DNA of 64,000 nucleotides from Kitasatospora papulosa (GTDB lineage Bacteria; Actinomycetota; Actinomycetes; Streptomycetales; Streptomycetaceae), in assembly GCF_000717245.1 (NCBI RefSeq), contig NZ_JNYQ01000004.1, positions 62,001 through 126,000 of the forward strand. The letters run 5' to 3'. Position numbers and translations under genes: made by a program. Shown one piece after another: positions 6,105-15,584 of the stretch. Under the pieces are notes generated by a model. The model searched no databases, was not told where the DNA came from, and saw only the letters and a program-made list of their open reading frames with translations. Each line of letters begins with the position of its first letter. Positions within the stretch are counted from its first letter, which is position 1.

Positions 6105-8396
6105 GTGTCCCCCTCCCTGCCCTATCTCGACCCCACGCTCCCCGTCGCCGAGCGGGTCGACGACCTCCTCGGTCGCATGACCCTGGCCGAGAAGACCGGT
6201 CAGATGCTCCAGCTCAACGCCAAGGACGGGGTACGCCACGCCATCGAGGACCTGCACGCGGGTTCGATCCTGCACGCCTCCCCCGAGCGGGTCGTCGAAG
6301 CGGCGGCCCTGACGGAGCGGACCCGGCTGCGCATCCCGCTGCTGGTCGCGGAGGACTGCATCCACGGCCACTCCTTCTGGGAGGGGGCCACGATCTACCC
6401 CACGCAGCTCGGCCTGGCCGCGACCTGGGACCCGGAGCTCGTACGGCGCGTCGCCCGGGCCACCGCCGTCGAGGTCGCCGCGACGGGGGTCCACTGGACG
6501 TTCTCGCCGGTGCTCTGCATCACCCGGGACCTGCGCTGGGGCCGGGTCAGCGAGACGTTCGGCGAAGACCCCTTCCTGATCGGCGAACTGGCCTCGGCCA
6601 TGGTCCGCGGCTACCAGGGCGACGGCCTGGACGACCCGACGGCCGTCCTGGCGTGCGCCAAGCACTTCGCGGGCTACTCCGAGACGCAGGGCGGCCGGGA
6701 CGCCAGCGAGGCCGACATCTCCCGTCGCAAGCTGCGCTCCTGGTTCCTGCCCCCGTTCGAGCGGGTCGCCCGCGAGGGCTGCCGCACGTTCATGCTCGGC
6801 TACCAGTCGATGGACGGGGTGCCGATCACCGTCAACGACTGGCTGCTCAACGAGGTGCTGCGCGGCGAGTGGGGCTACACCGGCACGCTGGTCACCGACT
6901 GGGACAACGTCGGGCGCATGGTGTGGGAGCAGCGGATCTACGCCGACGACACCCAGGCCGCCGCGGCGGCGGTCCGGGCGGGCAACGACATGGTGATGAC
7001 GACCCCCCAGTTCTTCGAGGGCGCGCAGAACGCCGTCGCCGAGGGCACGCTGGACGAGACGGAGATCGACGCGGCGGTACGGCGCGTCCTCACCCTCAAG
7101 TTCGAGCTCGGCCTGTTCGAGAACCCCCGCCACCCCGACGCCGCCCGGCAGGCCGAGGTCATCGGCAGCGCCGGCCACGCCGTGCTGAATCTGGAGGCCG
7201 CCCGCCGCTCGCTGGTCCTGCTCACCAACGACGGCACCCTCCCGCTGGCCGGCGGGTTCGTGGCGGGCGAGGACGGGCGCGCCGTCGCCGGGGCGGGGGC
7301 GGCACCGCGCACGGTCGCCGTCATCGGGCCCAACGCCGACGACGCGCAGACCCAGCTGGGCGACTGGGCCGGTTCCTCCGGCCAGGCCGACTGGCTGCCG
7401 GACGGGCAACCCCGCGCCATGATCCGTACCGTGCTCGACGGCTTCCGCGCGCATGTCCCGGCCGGGTGGGACGTCACCTACGCCCGTGGGGCCGAGATCC
7501 TCTCCGTGGGTCCCGACCCGGAGGGGGAGTTCTTCCCGGACGGGCAGCCCCGCCCGGACGTCGTCGTCCCCGCGGAGCCCTCCGAGGCCCTGATCGCCGA
7601 GGCCGTCGCCGCGGCCGAGGCCGCCGACCACGTCGTCGCCGTGGTCGGCGACCGTATCGAGCTGGTCGGTGAGGGGAAGTCCACCGCCACGCTGGAGCTC
7701 GTCGGCGACCAGGTCGCGCTGCTCGACGCCCTCGCCGCGACCGGCAAGCCGCTGGTCGTCGTGGTGATCAGCTCGAAGCCCCTGGTCCTCCCGCCGTCCG
7801 CACTCGGCGCGGCCGCGGTCGTCCACGCCTTCAACCCCGGCATGCAGGGCGGCCGGGCGGTGGCCGAGGTCCTGCTGGGCCTCGTCGAGCCGTCGGGCCG
7901 GCTGCCCGTGTCCTTCGCCAGGCACGCGGGTCAGCAGCCGACGTACTACAACCAGATCCGCGGTCAGCACGGCTCCCGGTACGCCGACCTCACCCAGCGT
8001 CCGGCCTTCGTGTTCGGCGAGGGCCTGAGCTACACGACCGTCGCGTACTCCGGTCTCGAGGTGCTCACGGCGGACGTCGGGGAGAGCGACACGCTCCGGG
8101 CACGCGTCACCGTGCACAACACGGGCGACCGGCCGGCCCTGGAGACCGTGCAGGTGTACATCAGCGACACCGTGACGTCCGTGACCTGGGCCGAGAAGGA
8201 GCTCAAGGGCTACCGCCAGGTGACGCTCGCCCCGGGCGAGGAGCGCGAGGTGCTGCTGGACCTGCCCGTCTCCGAGTGCACCCTCGTGGACGCGGCGGGC
8301 CGGCGGGTCGTCGAGCCCGGCGCCTTCGAACTGCTCGTCGGCCCGTCCTCGGACGACGGCGCCCTCCTGCGGGCGGGGTTCACCGTCAAGGCCTGA
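6105..8396 (+). CDS. Glycoside hydrolase family 3 beta-glucosidase
   Basis: The enzyme hydrolyses terminal beta-linked sugars. The first domain is the GH3 TIM barrel (about residues 1-330) with the KHFAGYSE stretch and the nucleophile Asp in TGTLVTDWDNVG (near residue 265). A GH3 C-terminal domain follows, and the last ~100 residues are a fibronectin III-like domain (TVHNTGDRPALETVQVYISD). No signal peptide is visible, so it is likely intracellular and acts on imported oligosaccharides. The GTG at 6105 has AAAGGA six nt ahead; the ATG at 6069 lacks such a site. The length is 763 residues. A divergent TetR gene is its likely regulator. Confidence 0.93.
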   Translation: MSPSLPYLDPTLPVAERVDDLLGRMTLAEKTGQMLQLNAKDGVRHAIEDLHAGSILHASPERVVEAAALTERTRLRIPLLVAEDCIHGHSFWEGATIYPTQLGLAATWDPELVRRVARATAVEVAATGVHWTFSPVLCITRDLRWGRVSETFGEDPFLIGELASAMVRGYQGDGLDDPTAVLACAKHFAGYSETQGGRDASEADISRRKLRSWFLPPFERVAREGCRTFMLGYQSMDGVPITVNDWLLNEVLRGEWGYTGTLVTDWDNVGRMVWEQRIYADDTQAAAAAVRAGNDMVMTTPQFFEGAQNAVAEGTLDETEIDAAVRRVLTLKFELGLFENPRHPDAARQAEVIGSAGHAVLNLEAARRSLVLLTNDGTLPLAGGFVAGEDGRAVAGAGAAPRTVAVIGPNADDAQTQLGDWAGSSGQADWLPDGQPRAMIRTVLDGFRAHVPAGWDVTYARGAEILSVGPDPEGEFFPDGQPRPDVVVPAEPSEALIAEAVAAAEAADHVVAVVGDRIELVGEGKSTATLELVGDQVALLDALAATGKPLVVVVISSKPLVLPPSALGAAAVVHAFNPGMQGGRAVAEVLLGLVEPSGRLPVSFARHAGQQPTYYNQIRGQHGSRYADLTQRPAFVFGEGLSYTTVAYSGLEVLTADVGESDTLRARVTVHNTGDRPALETVQVYISDTVTSVTWAEKELKGYRQVTLAPGEEREVLLDLPVSECTLVDAAGRRVVEPGAFELLVGPSSDDGALLRAGFTVKA

Positions 8397-8422
8397 GACC
8401 GCGGGCCGGACCATGGAAACCG

Positions 8423-8491
8423 CCCCCCGGCCGGCGGGGGGAGCCGGTCGGGAGGCGGAGTGCGTGCGGGGCGCCCGGTGGGGGCGCCCCG
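8423..8491. terminator. Double hairpin between convergent genes
   Basis: Two hairpins lie between the beta-glucosidase and pruA stop codons: CCCCCCG-5-CGGGGGG at 8423-8441 and a 9-10-bp stem GGGGCGCCC-5-GGGCGCCCC at 8468-8490. They may serve as a bidirectional terminator. Confidence 0.65.
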
Positions 8492-8497
8492 GGGGCG

Positions 8498-10129
8498 TCA
8501 GCCCTGGTGCGGGTAGGTGTACTCGGTCGGCGGGACCAGCGTCTCCTTGATGGCGCGGGTCAGCGTCCAGCGCTGCAGGTTCTGCGGGGCGCCCGCCTTG
8601 TCGTTGGTACCGGAGCCACGGCCGCCGCCGAAGGGCTGCTGGCCGACGACGGCACCGGTCGACTTGTCGTTGATGTAGAAGTTGCCCGCGGCGTAGCGCA
8701 GCTTGTCCATCGTGTACGCGGCCGCCGCACGGTCGTTGGAGATGACGGCGCCGGTGAGCGCGTAGTCGGAGACCGACTCCATCTGCTCCAGCATGGCGTC
8801 GTACTTCTCGTCCTCGTAGACGTGGACGGCGAGGATCGGGCCGAAGTACTCGGTGGTGAAGACCTCGTTGGCCGGGTCGTCGCACACGATGACGGTCGGG
8901 CGGACGAAGTAGCCGACGGAGTCGTCGTACGTACCGCCGGCGACGATCGTGCAGGTCGGGTCGGCGGCGGCGCGGTCGATCGCGGCCTTGTTCTTCGCGA
9001 AGGAACGCGCGTCGATGACGGCGCCCATGAAGTGCGACAGGTCGGTGACGTCGCCCATGGTGATGCCGTCGACCTCGGCCGCGAACTCCTCCTTGAAACC
9101 GGAGTTCCAGATGGAGGCCGGGACGTAGGCGCGCGAGGACGCGGAGCACTTCTGGCCCTGGTACTCGAAGGAGCCGCGGGTCAGCGCGGTCTTCAGGACC
9201 GCACGGTCGGCGCTCGGGTGCGCGACGACGAAGTCCTTGCCGCCGGTCTCGCCGACGAGCCGCGGGTAGGTGCGGTAGTTGGCGATGTTGTTGCCGACCG
9301 TCTTCCACAGGTGCTGGAAGGTGGGGGTCGAGCCGGTGAAGTGGACACCGGCCAGGTCGCGGTGGTTCAGCGCGACCTCGGAGACGGCGATGCCGTCACC
9401 GGTGACCAGGTTGATGACGCCCTTGGGCAGCCCGGCCTCCTCCAGGAGCTGCATGAGCAGCACGGCGGCGTGGGTCTGCGTCGGGGACGGCTTCCACACC
9501 ACGACGTTGCCCATGAGGGCGGGCGCGGTGGGCAGGTTGGCCGCGATCGCGGAGAAGTTGAACGGCGTGATCGCGTAGACGAAGCCCTCGAGCGGGCGGT
9601 GGTCCATGCGGTTCCAGACGCCCGGGGAGTTCGCCGGGGGCTGCTCGGCGAGGATCTGCCGGGCGTAGTGCACGTTGAAGCGCCAGAAGTCGACGAGCTC
9701 GCAGGGGCAGTCGATCTCCGCCTGCTGCGCGGTCTTGCCCTGGCCGAGCATCGTGGAGGCGGCCAGCGTCTCGCGCCAGGGGCCGGAGAGCAGCTCGGCG
9801 GCGCGCAGGATGATGGCCGCGCGGTCGTCGAAGGACATGGCCCGCCAGGCCGGAGCGGCGGCGAGGGCCGCGTCCACGGCGTCCTGGGCGTCCTGCTCGG
9901 TGGCACCGGCGAAGGTGCCGATGACGGCCTTGTGGTTGTGCGGCTGCACGACGTCGACCCGCTCGCCGCCGCCCATGCGCTTCTCGCCGCCGATGGTCAT
10001 CGGCAGGTCGATCGGGTTCTCGGCGAGCTCCTTGAGCTTCGCCTCCAGACGGGCGCGCTCCGCGGTGCCGGGGGCGTAGGAGTGGACCGGCTCGTTGACC
10101 GGCGCGGGGACCTGGGTGACAGCGTCCAT
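8498..10129 (-). CDS. pruA: L-glutamate gamma-semialdehyde dehydrogenase (1-pyrroline-5-carboxylate dehydrogenase)
   Basis: The enzyme oxidises glutamate semialdehyde to glutamate with NAD+, the second step of proline breakdown. The aldehyde dehydrogenase fold is clear: the NAD-binding FTGSTPTFQHLWK stretch, the general base Glu in LVGETGGKDF, the nucleophile Cys in YQGQKCSASSR and the late PFGGGRGSGTNDKAG motif. The 543 residues fit the stand-alone P5CDH form (TIGR01236). The ATG at 10129 starts MDAVTQVPAPVN. It follows the proline dehydrogenase gene on the same strand after about 120 nt and is probably in one operon with it. Confidence 0.95.
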   Translation of the reverse strand: MDAVTQVPAPVNEPVHSYAPGTAERARLEAKLKELAENPIDLPMTIGGEKRMGGGERVDVVQPHNHKAVIGTFAGATEQDAQDAVDAALAAAPAWRAMSFDDRAAIILRAAELLSGPWRETLAASTMLGQGKTAQQAEIDCPCELVDFWRFNVHYARQILAEQPPANSPGVWNRMDHRPLEGFVYAITPFNFSAIAANLPTAPALMGNVVVWKPSPTQTHAAVLLMQLLEEAGLPKGVINLVTGDGIAVSEVALNHRDLAGVHFTGSTPTFQHLWKTVGNNIANYRTYPRLVGETGGKDFVVAHPSADRAVLKTALTRGSFEYQGQKCSASSRAYVPASIWNSGFKEEFAAEVDGITMGDVTDLSHFMGAVIDARSFAKNKAAIDRAAADPTCTIVAGGTYDDSVGYFVRPTVIVCDDPANEVFTTEYFGPILAVHVYEDEKYDAMLEQMESVSDYALTGAVISNDRAAAAYTMDKLRYAAGNFYINDKSTGAVVGQQPFGGGRGSGTNDKAGAPQNLQRWTLTRAIKETLVPPTEYTYPHQG

Positions 10130-10251
10130 GAGTGCCTTGTCTCCTTGGTTGAGGTGGGTGGTCGGCCGGGCGGGTCAGCCCTGGTTCAGCCTGGTGCGGC
10201 GCTGCGGTTCCGGACCGTGGGGGTCCGTCCCCGGGTTCGGCGTCCGGTTCA

Positions 10252-11175
10252 GCCCCTGGTGAGGACGGAGCGGCCGAAGAACAGGAGGTTGGCCGGCTTC
10301 TCCGCGAGCCGGCGCATGAAGTAGCCGTACCAGTCGGTGCCGTACGCCGTGTAGACGCGCATCCGGTGGCCCTCGGCCGCGAGCCGGACGTGCTCCTCGC
10401 TGCGGATGCCGTACAGCATCTGGAACTCGTACTCGTCCAGTTTGCGCCCGGCCTGGCGTGCGAGCTCCTGGCCGATGGCGATGAGACGGGGATCGTGCGA
10501 GCCGATCATCGGGTAGCCCTCGCCCTGCATCAGCGTCTTCAGGATGCGGACGTACGCCTTGTCGATCTCCGGCTTGCTCTGGTACGCGACGGAGGCGGGC
10601 TCCTTGTAGGCGCCCTTCACCAGGCGGACCCGGCTGCCCGCGGCGGCGAGACGGCGGGCGTCGGCCTCGGTGCGGAACAGGTAGGACTGGATCACGCAGC
10701 CGGTCTGCGGGAAGTCCTTCCGCAGCTCCTCGTGGATGGCGAACATGGAGTCGAGGGTGGTGTGGTCCTCGGCGTCCAGCGTGACCGTGGTGCCGATCGC
10801 GGCGGCGGCCTCGACGACGGGGCGGACGTTGGCGAGGGCCAGGTCGTGGCCGTTCTCGAGGGCCTGGCCGAACATCGACAGCTTGACTGACATCTCGGCC
10901 CGGGCGCCGAGCCCCAGCTCCTTGAGACGGCCGATCAGCTCGAGGTAGGCGTCGCGCGCGGCGGCGGCCTGCTCGGGGGTGGTGATGTCCTCGCCGACGA
11001 CGTCCAGGGTGACCTCGAGGCCCTTGTCCGCGGCGTCCCGGACGACCGGGACGACCTGGTCGACGCTCTCACCGGCGATGAACCGGTCGACGACCTGCTT
11101 GGTGCCCGGCGCTGCCGAGATGAAACGACGCATTGTGTCGCTGCGTGACGCGGCGAGAATCACGGGACCCAGCAC
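10252..11175 (-). CDS. Proline dehydrogenase
   Basis: This FAD enzyme oxidises proline to pyrroline-5-carboxylate. It is the short monofunctional type of Gram-positive bacteria (about 308 residues). Family motifs are visible: LDVVGEDITTPEQA, MSVKLSMFGQ, RLVKGAYKEP, the HDPRL stretch and the C-terminal YGTDWYGYFMRRLAEKP, where the YxxRRxxE-like residues bind proline. The GTG at 11175 (VLGPVILAASRSDTMRRF) has a near-perfect GGAGG site 6 nt ahead. It is transcribed divergently from a PucR-type regulator, with a palindrome between them, which points to proline-responsive control. Confidence 0.93.
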
Positions 11176-11316
11176 GGGGCACCTCCACGGAGTACGAACG
11201 AGGCCGTACCGGTACGGATGTGAACGGACCGGGACGGCACGGAGAACCACTGTGAAATCTAGGTACCCCCGCCCGCGCGTGCCATCGACAGCTGTCACGC
11301 ATCCGTGCACTGGATC

Positions 11317-11332
11317 TCAGACATATGTCTGA
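11317..11332. promoter_or_regulatory. Perfect 16-bp palindrome, putative PucR/PutR operator
   Basis: The sequence TCAGACATATGTCTGA is perfectly self-complementary. It lies between the divergent proline dehydrogenase (start 11175) and PucR-type regulator (start 11353) genes, only 20 nt from the regulator's start codon, so it may also mediate autoregulation. Confidence 0.6.
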
Positions 11333-11352
11333 AGGGGTGCGAGAATGGCCGG

Positions 11353-12492
11353 GTGAAGGGCGATTACCAGGAGCTGGTCGACGAGATCTCCGCGCTGCTC
11401 AACGCCCCCGCGACCCTGGAGAACCGAGATTTCGGCCTGGTCGCCTTCGGGGCCCACGACAGCGACGACGACACGGCGATGGACCCCGTCCGTACGCGCT
11501 CGATCCTCACCCGGCGCTCCACCCCCGCGGTCCGCGCCTGGTTCGAGGGCTTCGGCATCACCCGGGCGACGGGCCCGGTCCGCATCCCCGCCGCCCCGGA
11601 GGCCGGGGTCTTCCGGGACCGCGTCTGCCTCCCGGTACGCCATCGGGGTGTCGTCCTGGGCTACGTGTGGCTGCTGGACGCCGACCCGGGGCCGACCGAC
11701 GGACAGCTGGCGGCGGCGATGGACGTCGCGGCCCGGATCGGCGCCCTGCTCGCCGACGAGGAGCGGGCCGGCACGGACCTCTCCCGGGAGTTCGGCGCGG
11801 TACTCGTCGCGGTGAGCGGCTGGCAGCGCGACATGACGGTGTCCGCGCTGCGCGAGGCTCTCGGCGCCGACGCGGACGGCCTGCACGTGCTGGTGTGCGT
11901 CACCCCGTGGGAGGGCGAGGCCCCGTCCGCGCGCACGGTCCCCTCGGCGGCGGCCCTCGCCACGGTGGCCGGCCCCGGTGCCCGGACCCTGGCCGCCCTG
12001 GTCCGGCTGCGCTCCCCCGAGGCGCTCGACCCGGCGACGACGGCGGCGGAACGGCTGCGTTCGGTGGCCGGGCCGACCGCGACCGCCGGCCTCGCCGCGG
12101 CCCGCCGGGGTCTGGCGGAGCTGGCCGACGCCTGGCAGGAGGCACTGTCCGCCGCCCGCGCGGCCTCCGCGGAATCCCGCTTCGGCCCGGTCACCGACTG
12201 GTCGGCCATCGGCCCCTACCGGCTCCTCGCCGCCCTGCCCCGCACCCAGGGCACCGCACCCGACCAGGCCGTCCGCACCCTGCTGGCCCCGGCCCACGCG
12301 GAACTCGCCCGTACCGCGGAGGTGTTCCTCGACCGTGCGGGCCAGGCGAGCCGTACGGCCTCCGAACTGGGCATCCACCGCCAGACGCTCTACTACCGCC
12401 TCGCCCGGGTTCAGCAGCTGACCGGCCTCGACCTCAACGACGGCGAGGACCGGCTGCTGCTGCACATGGCGCTCAAGGCCGCGCGGCTCTGA
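11353..12492 (+). CDS. PucR-family transcriptional regulator, probable proline utilisation activator
   Basis: The protein has 379 residues. The N-terminal part is a sensory region (about residues 5-150), the middle a GGDEF-like CdaR region, and the C-terminus the PucR helix-turn-helix with RTASELGIHRQTLYYRLARV followed by LTGLDLNDGEDRLLLHMALK. This layout is that of PucR/CdaR regulators such as PutR of Bacillus. The GTG at 11353 is taken because it begins VKGDYQELVDEISALL, where the conserved region starts; its ribosome site is weak. Its position divergent from the proline dehydrogenase and pruA genes suggests it controls them (inference). Confidence 0.87.
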   Translation: MKGDYQELVDEISALLNAPATLENRDFGLVAFGAHDSDDDTAMDPVRTRSILTRRSTPAVRAWFEGFGITRATGPVRIPAAPEAGVFRDRVCLPVRHRGVVLGYVWLLDADPGPTDGQLAAAMDVAARIGALLADEERAGTDLSREFGAVLVAVSGWQRDMTVSALREALGADADGLHVLVCVTPWEGEAPSARTVPSAAALATVAGPGARTLAALVRLRSPEALDPATTAAERLRSVAGPTATAGLAAARRGLAELADAWQEALSAARAASAESRFGPVTDWSAIGPYRLLAALPRTQGTAPDQAVRTLLAPAHAELARTAEVFLDRAGQASRTASELGIHRQTLYYRLARVQQLTGLDLNDGEDRLLLHMALKAARL

Positions 12493-12522
12493 GCCGCTCC
12501 CCCGGGCCCCGGGAGAAGCGGA

Positions 12523-12572
12523 ACGGCCGCGCCCGGCCGACGGAACGGGGTCCGTCGGCCGGGCGCGGCCGT
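12523..12572. terminator. Bidirectional terminator, 22-bp perfect stem
   Basis: A perfect 22-bp inverted repeat with a 6-nt loop lies between the convergent PucR-type and serA genes. It is the longest perfect stem in the window. Confidence 0.85.
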
Positions 12573-12585
12573 GTGACGCGGTGGA

Positions 12586-14178
12586 TCAGTCGGTGAGGTT
12601 CACCGAACGGGCCGAGGCGGCACCGATCTCCTCGGCGATCTCGGTGAGCACCGACTGCGGGATGGTGTCGTCGACGGTGAGGACGACCAGCGCCTCGCCG
12701 CCCGCGTCCTGCCGCGAGACCTGCATGCCCGCGATGTTCAGACCGGCCTCGCCGAGGATCTTGCCGACGGCGCCGACGACACCGGGACGGTCCTCGTACC
12801 GCAGGACGACCATGTGGTCGGCGAGCGCCAGGTCGACGTCGTGCTCGCCGATCGCGACGATCTTCTGGAGGTGCTTGGGGCCGGCCAGCGTGCCGGAGAC
12901 CGCGACCTCCTCGCCGCTCGACAGCGTGCCGCGGACGGTCACCACGTTGCGGTGGTCCGGCGACTCGGAGCTGGTCGTGAGGCGGACCTCGACACCGCGC
13001 TCCTGCGCGAAGAGCGGGGCGTTGACGTAGGACACCGTCTCGTCGACGACGTCCTCGAAGACGCCCTTCAGAGCGGAGAGTTCGAGCACCTTCACGTCGT
13101 GCTGCGTGATCTCGCCGTAGACCTCGACGTCGAGACGGGCCGCGACCTCGCCCGCGAGCGCGGTGAAGATCCGGCCGAGCTTCTCGGCGAGCGGCAGCCC
13201 GGGACGCACGTCCTCGGCGATGACGCCGCCCTGGACGTTGACCGCGTCGGGCACGAGCTCACCGGCGAGGGCGAGACGGACGGACTTCGCGACCGCGATG
13301 CCCGCCTTCTCCTGCGCCTCGTCGGTCGAGGCGCCGAGGTGCGGGGTGCAGACGACCTGGTCGAACTGGAACAGCGGGGAGTCCGTGCAGGGCTCCTTGG
13401 TGTACACGTCCAGGCCCGCGCCGGCGACCCGGCCCTCCTTGAGGGCGGAGGCGAGCGCCTCCTCGTCGACGATGCCGCCACGCGCGGCGTTGACGATGCG
13501 CACCGAGGGCTTCACCTTGTGCAGCGCCTCGTCGCCGATCAGGCCGAGCGTCTCGGGGGTCTTGGGCAGGTGCACGGTGATGAAGTCGGAGACCTCGAGC
13601 AGCTCGTCCAGCGTGAGGAGCTTGACGCCCATCTGGGCGGCGCGCGCGGGCTGTACGTAGGGGTCGTACGCGACGATCTTCATGCCGAACGCCGACATGC
13701 GCTGCGCGACCAGCACACCGATGCGGCCGAGGCCGACGACGCCGAGGGTCTTCTCGCTGAGCTCGACACCCGTGTACTTCGAGCGCTTCCACTCGCCGTT
13801 CTTCAGGGCGGTGTTGGCCTGCGGGATGTTGCGGGCGGTGGCGACGAGCAGACCGCAGGCCAGCTCGGCCGCCGTGACGATGTTGGACGTCGGCGCGTTG
13901 ACGACCATCACACCGGCCTTGGTGGCCGCGGAGACGTCGACGTTGTCCAGACCGACGCCGGCGCGGGCGACGACCTTGAGCTGCTTCGCCGCGGCGAGGG
14001 CCTCGGCGTCGACCTTGGTGGCGGAACGCACCAGGATCGCGTCGACGTCGGCGATCGCGGGGAGGAGCGCGGCGCGGTCCGCGCCGTTGCAGTGCCGGAT
14101 CTCGAAGTCCGGACCCAGGGCGTCAACCGTGGCGGGCGACAGCTCTTCGGCGATGAGTACGACAGGTTTCGAGCTCAC
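12586..14178 (-). CDS. serA: D-3-phosphoglycerate dehydrogenase
   Basis: The enzyme oxidises 3-phosphoglycerate with NAD+, the first step of serine synthesis. The layout is the long actinobacterial type: substrate/NAD domains (GLGRIGVLVAQRMSAFGM near residue 148; NAARGGIVDEEAL; TPHLGAST), an intervening allosteric domain, and a C-terminal ACT domain (RYEDRPGVVGAVGKILGEAG) that binds serine. The GTG at 14178 (VSSKPVVLIAEEL) has a GAGG site and yields 530 residues, the typical length. A longer frame upstream encodes unrelated residues. It lies next to ilvC on the same strand but with a separate promoter region. Confidence 0.95.
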   Translation of the reverse strand: MSSKPVVLIAEELSPATVDALGPDFEIRHCNGADRAALLPAIADVDAILVRSATKVDAEALAAAKQLKVVARAGVGLDNVDVSAATKAGVMVVNAPTSNIVTAAELACGLLVATARNIPQANTALKNGEWKRSKYTGVELSEKTLGVVGLGRIGVLVAQRMSAFGMKIVAYDPYVQPARAAQMGVKLLTLDELLEVSDFITVHLPKTPETLGLIGDEALHKVKPSVRIVNAARGGIVDEEALASALKEGRVAGAGLDVYTKEPCTDSPLFQFDQVVCTPHLGASTDEAQEKAGIAVAKSVRLALAGELVPDAVNVQGGVIAEDVRPGLPLAEKLGRIFTALAGEVAARLDVEVYGEITQHDVKVLELSALKGVFEDVVDETVSYVNAPLFAQERGVEVRLTTSSESPDHRNVVTVRGTLSSGEEVAVSGTLAGPKHLQKIVAIGEHDVDLALADHMVVLRYEDRPGVVGAVGKILGEAGLNIAGMQVSRQDAGGEALVVLTVDDTIPQSVLTEIAEEIGAASARSVNLTD

Positions 14179-14350
14179 GTGTGTCCTCACAAGTCCAGTG
14201 CGGACGGCCGTCCCGACGGCCGCAGGCGGTGGAGGGGCTAGCCGCGTGGAAGACGCACGACACTGTGGGCCCTGACGCGTGTATGTGTTGAGCAGTCTAG
14301 TCATGCGGCCGGGGCGCGCACTGCGCCTCGGTGGAATGATCACCCTCACG

Positions 14351-14471
14351 GGGTGGACGGCCTGTCCTACAGACAGGGCCGCCTTCCTCCACCCGCCTCA
14401 CGCCGCAGTGACACGGGATGTGAGGCCGGCCGTGCGCCGGGGGCGGGCCCGCAACGGACCCTCCCCCGGCG
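14351..14471 (-). terminator. Hairpins downstream of ilvC
   Basis: Two stem-loops follow the ilvC stop codon. The first is CGCCGGGGG / CCCCCGGCG (14435-14443 with 14463-14471, 19-nt loop). The second is a long imperfect stem centred on CCTGTC-CTACA-GACAGG with outer arms GGGTGGA / TCCACCC (14351-14394). They probably end ilvBNC transcription before the serA promoter. Confidence 0.5.
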
Positions 14472-14476
14472 GGAAC

Positions 14477-15478
14477 TCAGGCGTTCTCGTCGTCGACCCA
14501 GCTCATGAGCTTGCGGAGCTCCTTGCCGGTGGTCTCCAGCAGGGACTCGCTGTCGGCCTTCTTGTACTCGTTGTACTTGGGCAGACCGTTGTGGTACTCG
14601 GCCATCCAGTTCTTGGCGAAGGTGCCGTCCTGGATCTCGGCGAGGACCTTCTTCATCTCGGCCTTGGTGGCGTCCGTGATGATGCGCGGGCCGGTGACGT
14701 AATCGCCCCACTCGGCGGTCTCCGAGATGGACCAGCGCATCTTCTCCAGGCCGCCCTCGTACATGAGGTCCACGATGAGCTTCAGCTCGTGGAGGCACTC
14801 GAAGTACGCGATCTCCGGCTGGTATCCGGCCTCGGTCAGGGTCTCGAAACCGGCCTTGACCAGGGCGGCGGTGCCACCGCAGAGGACGGCCTGCTCACCG
14901 AACAGGTCGGTCTCGGTCTCCTCGGTGAAGGTCGTCTTGATGACGCCGGCGCGCGTGCCGCCGATGCCCTTCGCGTAGCTGAGGGCGAGCTCCAGGCCCT
15001 TGCCCGAGGGGTCCTGCTCGACGGCCACGATGCACGGGACGCCGCGGCCCTCCTCGTACTGGCGGCGGACCAGGTGACCCGGGCCCTTCGGGGCGACCAT
15101 GCAGACGTCGACGTTGGCCGGCGGCTTGATGAAGTCGAAGCGGATGTTCAGGCCGTGGCCGAAGAACAGCGCGTCGCCGTCCTTGAGGTTGTCCTTGACG
15201 GACTCCTCGTAGACCTGGGCCTGGATCGGGTCCGGGACGAGGATCATGATGACGTCGGCCTCGGCCGCGGCCTCGGACGGGGTCACCACGCGAAGGCCCT
15301 GCTCCTCGGCCTTGGCCTTGGACTTCGAGCCCTCGTGCAGACCGACACGGACGTCGACACCCGAGTCACGCAGCGACAGCGCGTGGGCGTGGCCCTGGCT
15401 GCCGTAACCGAGGACCGCGACCTTGCGGCCCTGGATGATGGACAGGTCGGCATCGTCGTCGTAGAACAGCTCGGCCAC
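14477..15478 (-). CDS. ilvC: Ketol-acid reductoisomerase
   Basis: The enzyme isomerises and reduces 2-acetolactate or 2-aceto-2-hydroxybutyrate with NADPH (valine and isoleucine pathways). The Rossmann motif GYGSQGHAHALSLRDSG is near residue 25 and the knotted C-terminal domain carries the metal-binding Glu/Asp set (EETETDLFGEQAVLCGG and CLHELKLIVDLMYEGG). The 333-residue length is the class I form. The start is GTG (VAELFYDDDADL) with AGGAG 8 nt ahead. It is third in the ilvB-ilvN-ilvC order, 106 nt after ilvN. Confidence 0.97.
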   Translation of the reverse strand: MAELFYDDDADLSIIQGRKVAVLGYGSQGHAHALSLRDSGVDVRVGLHEGSKSKAKAEEQGLRVVTPSEAAAEADVIMILVPDPIQAQVYEESVKDNLKDGDALFFGHGLNIRFDFIKPPANVDVCMVAPKGPGHLVRRQYEEGRGVPCIVAVEQDPSGKGLELALSYAKGIGGTRAGVIKTTFTEETETDLFGEQAVLCGGTAALVKAGFETLTEAGYQPEIAYFECLHELKLIVDLMYEGGLEKMRWSISETAEWGDYVTGPRIITDATKAEMKKVLAEIQDGTFAKNWMAEYHNGLPKYNEYKKADSESLLETTGKELRKLMSWVDDENA

Positions 15479-15584
15479 TGGGTCTTCTCCTTGGTGTGCA
15501 GGTGTTGCGTCCCACCGTACGGCGGGGTGCGTCGGATGCGTTGCCGGGTCTCGCCATGCGAGCGGCGAGGTGGCCCGTGAGGTT

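Noticed and set aside
5709..9308. 1199-codon minus-strand frame over the beta-glucosidase
   Set aside because: Crosses the dyad region, the whole GH3 gene and part of pruA; no domain content of its own.
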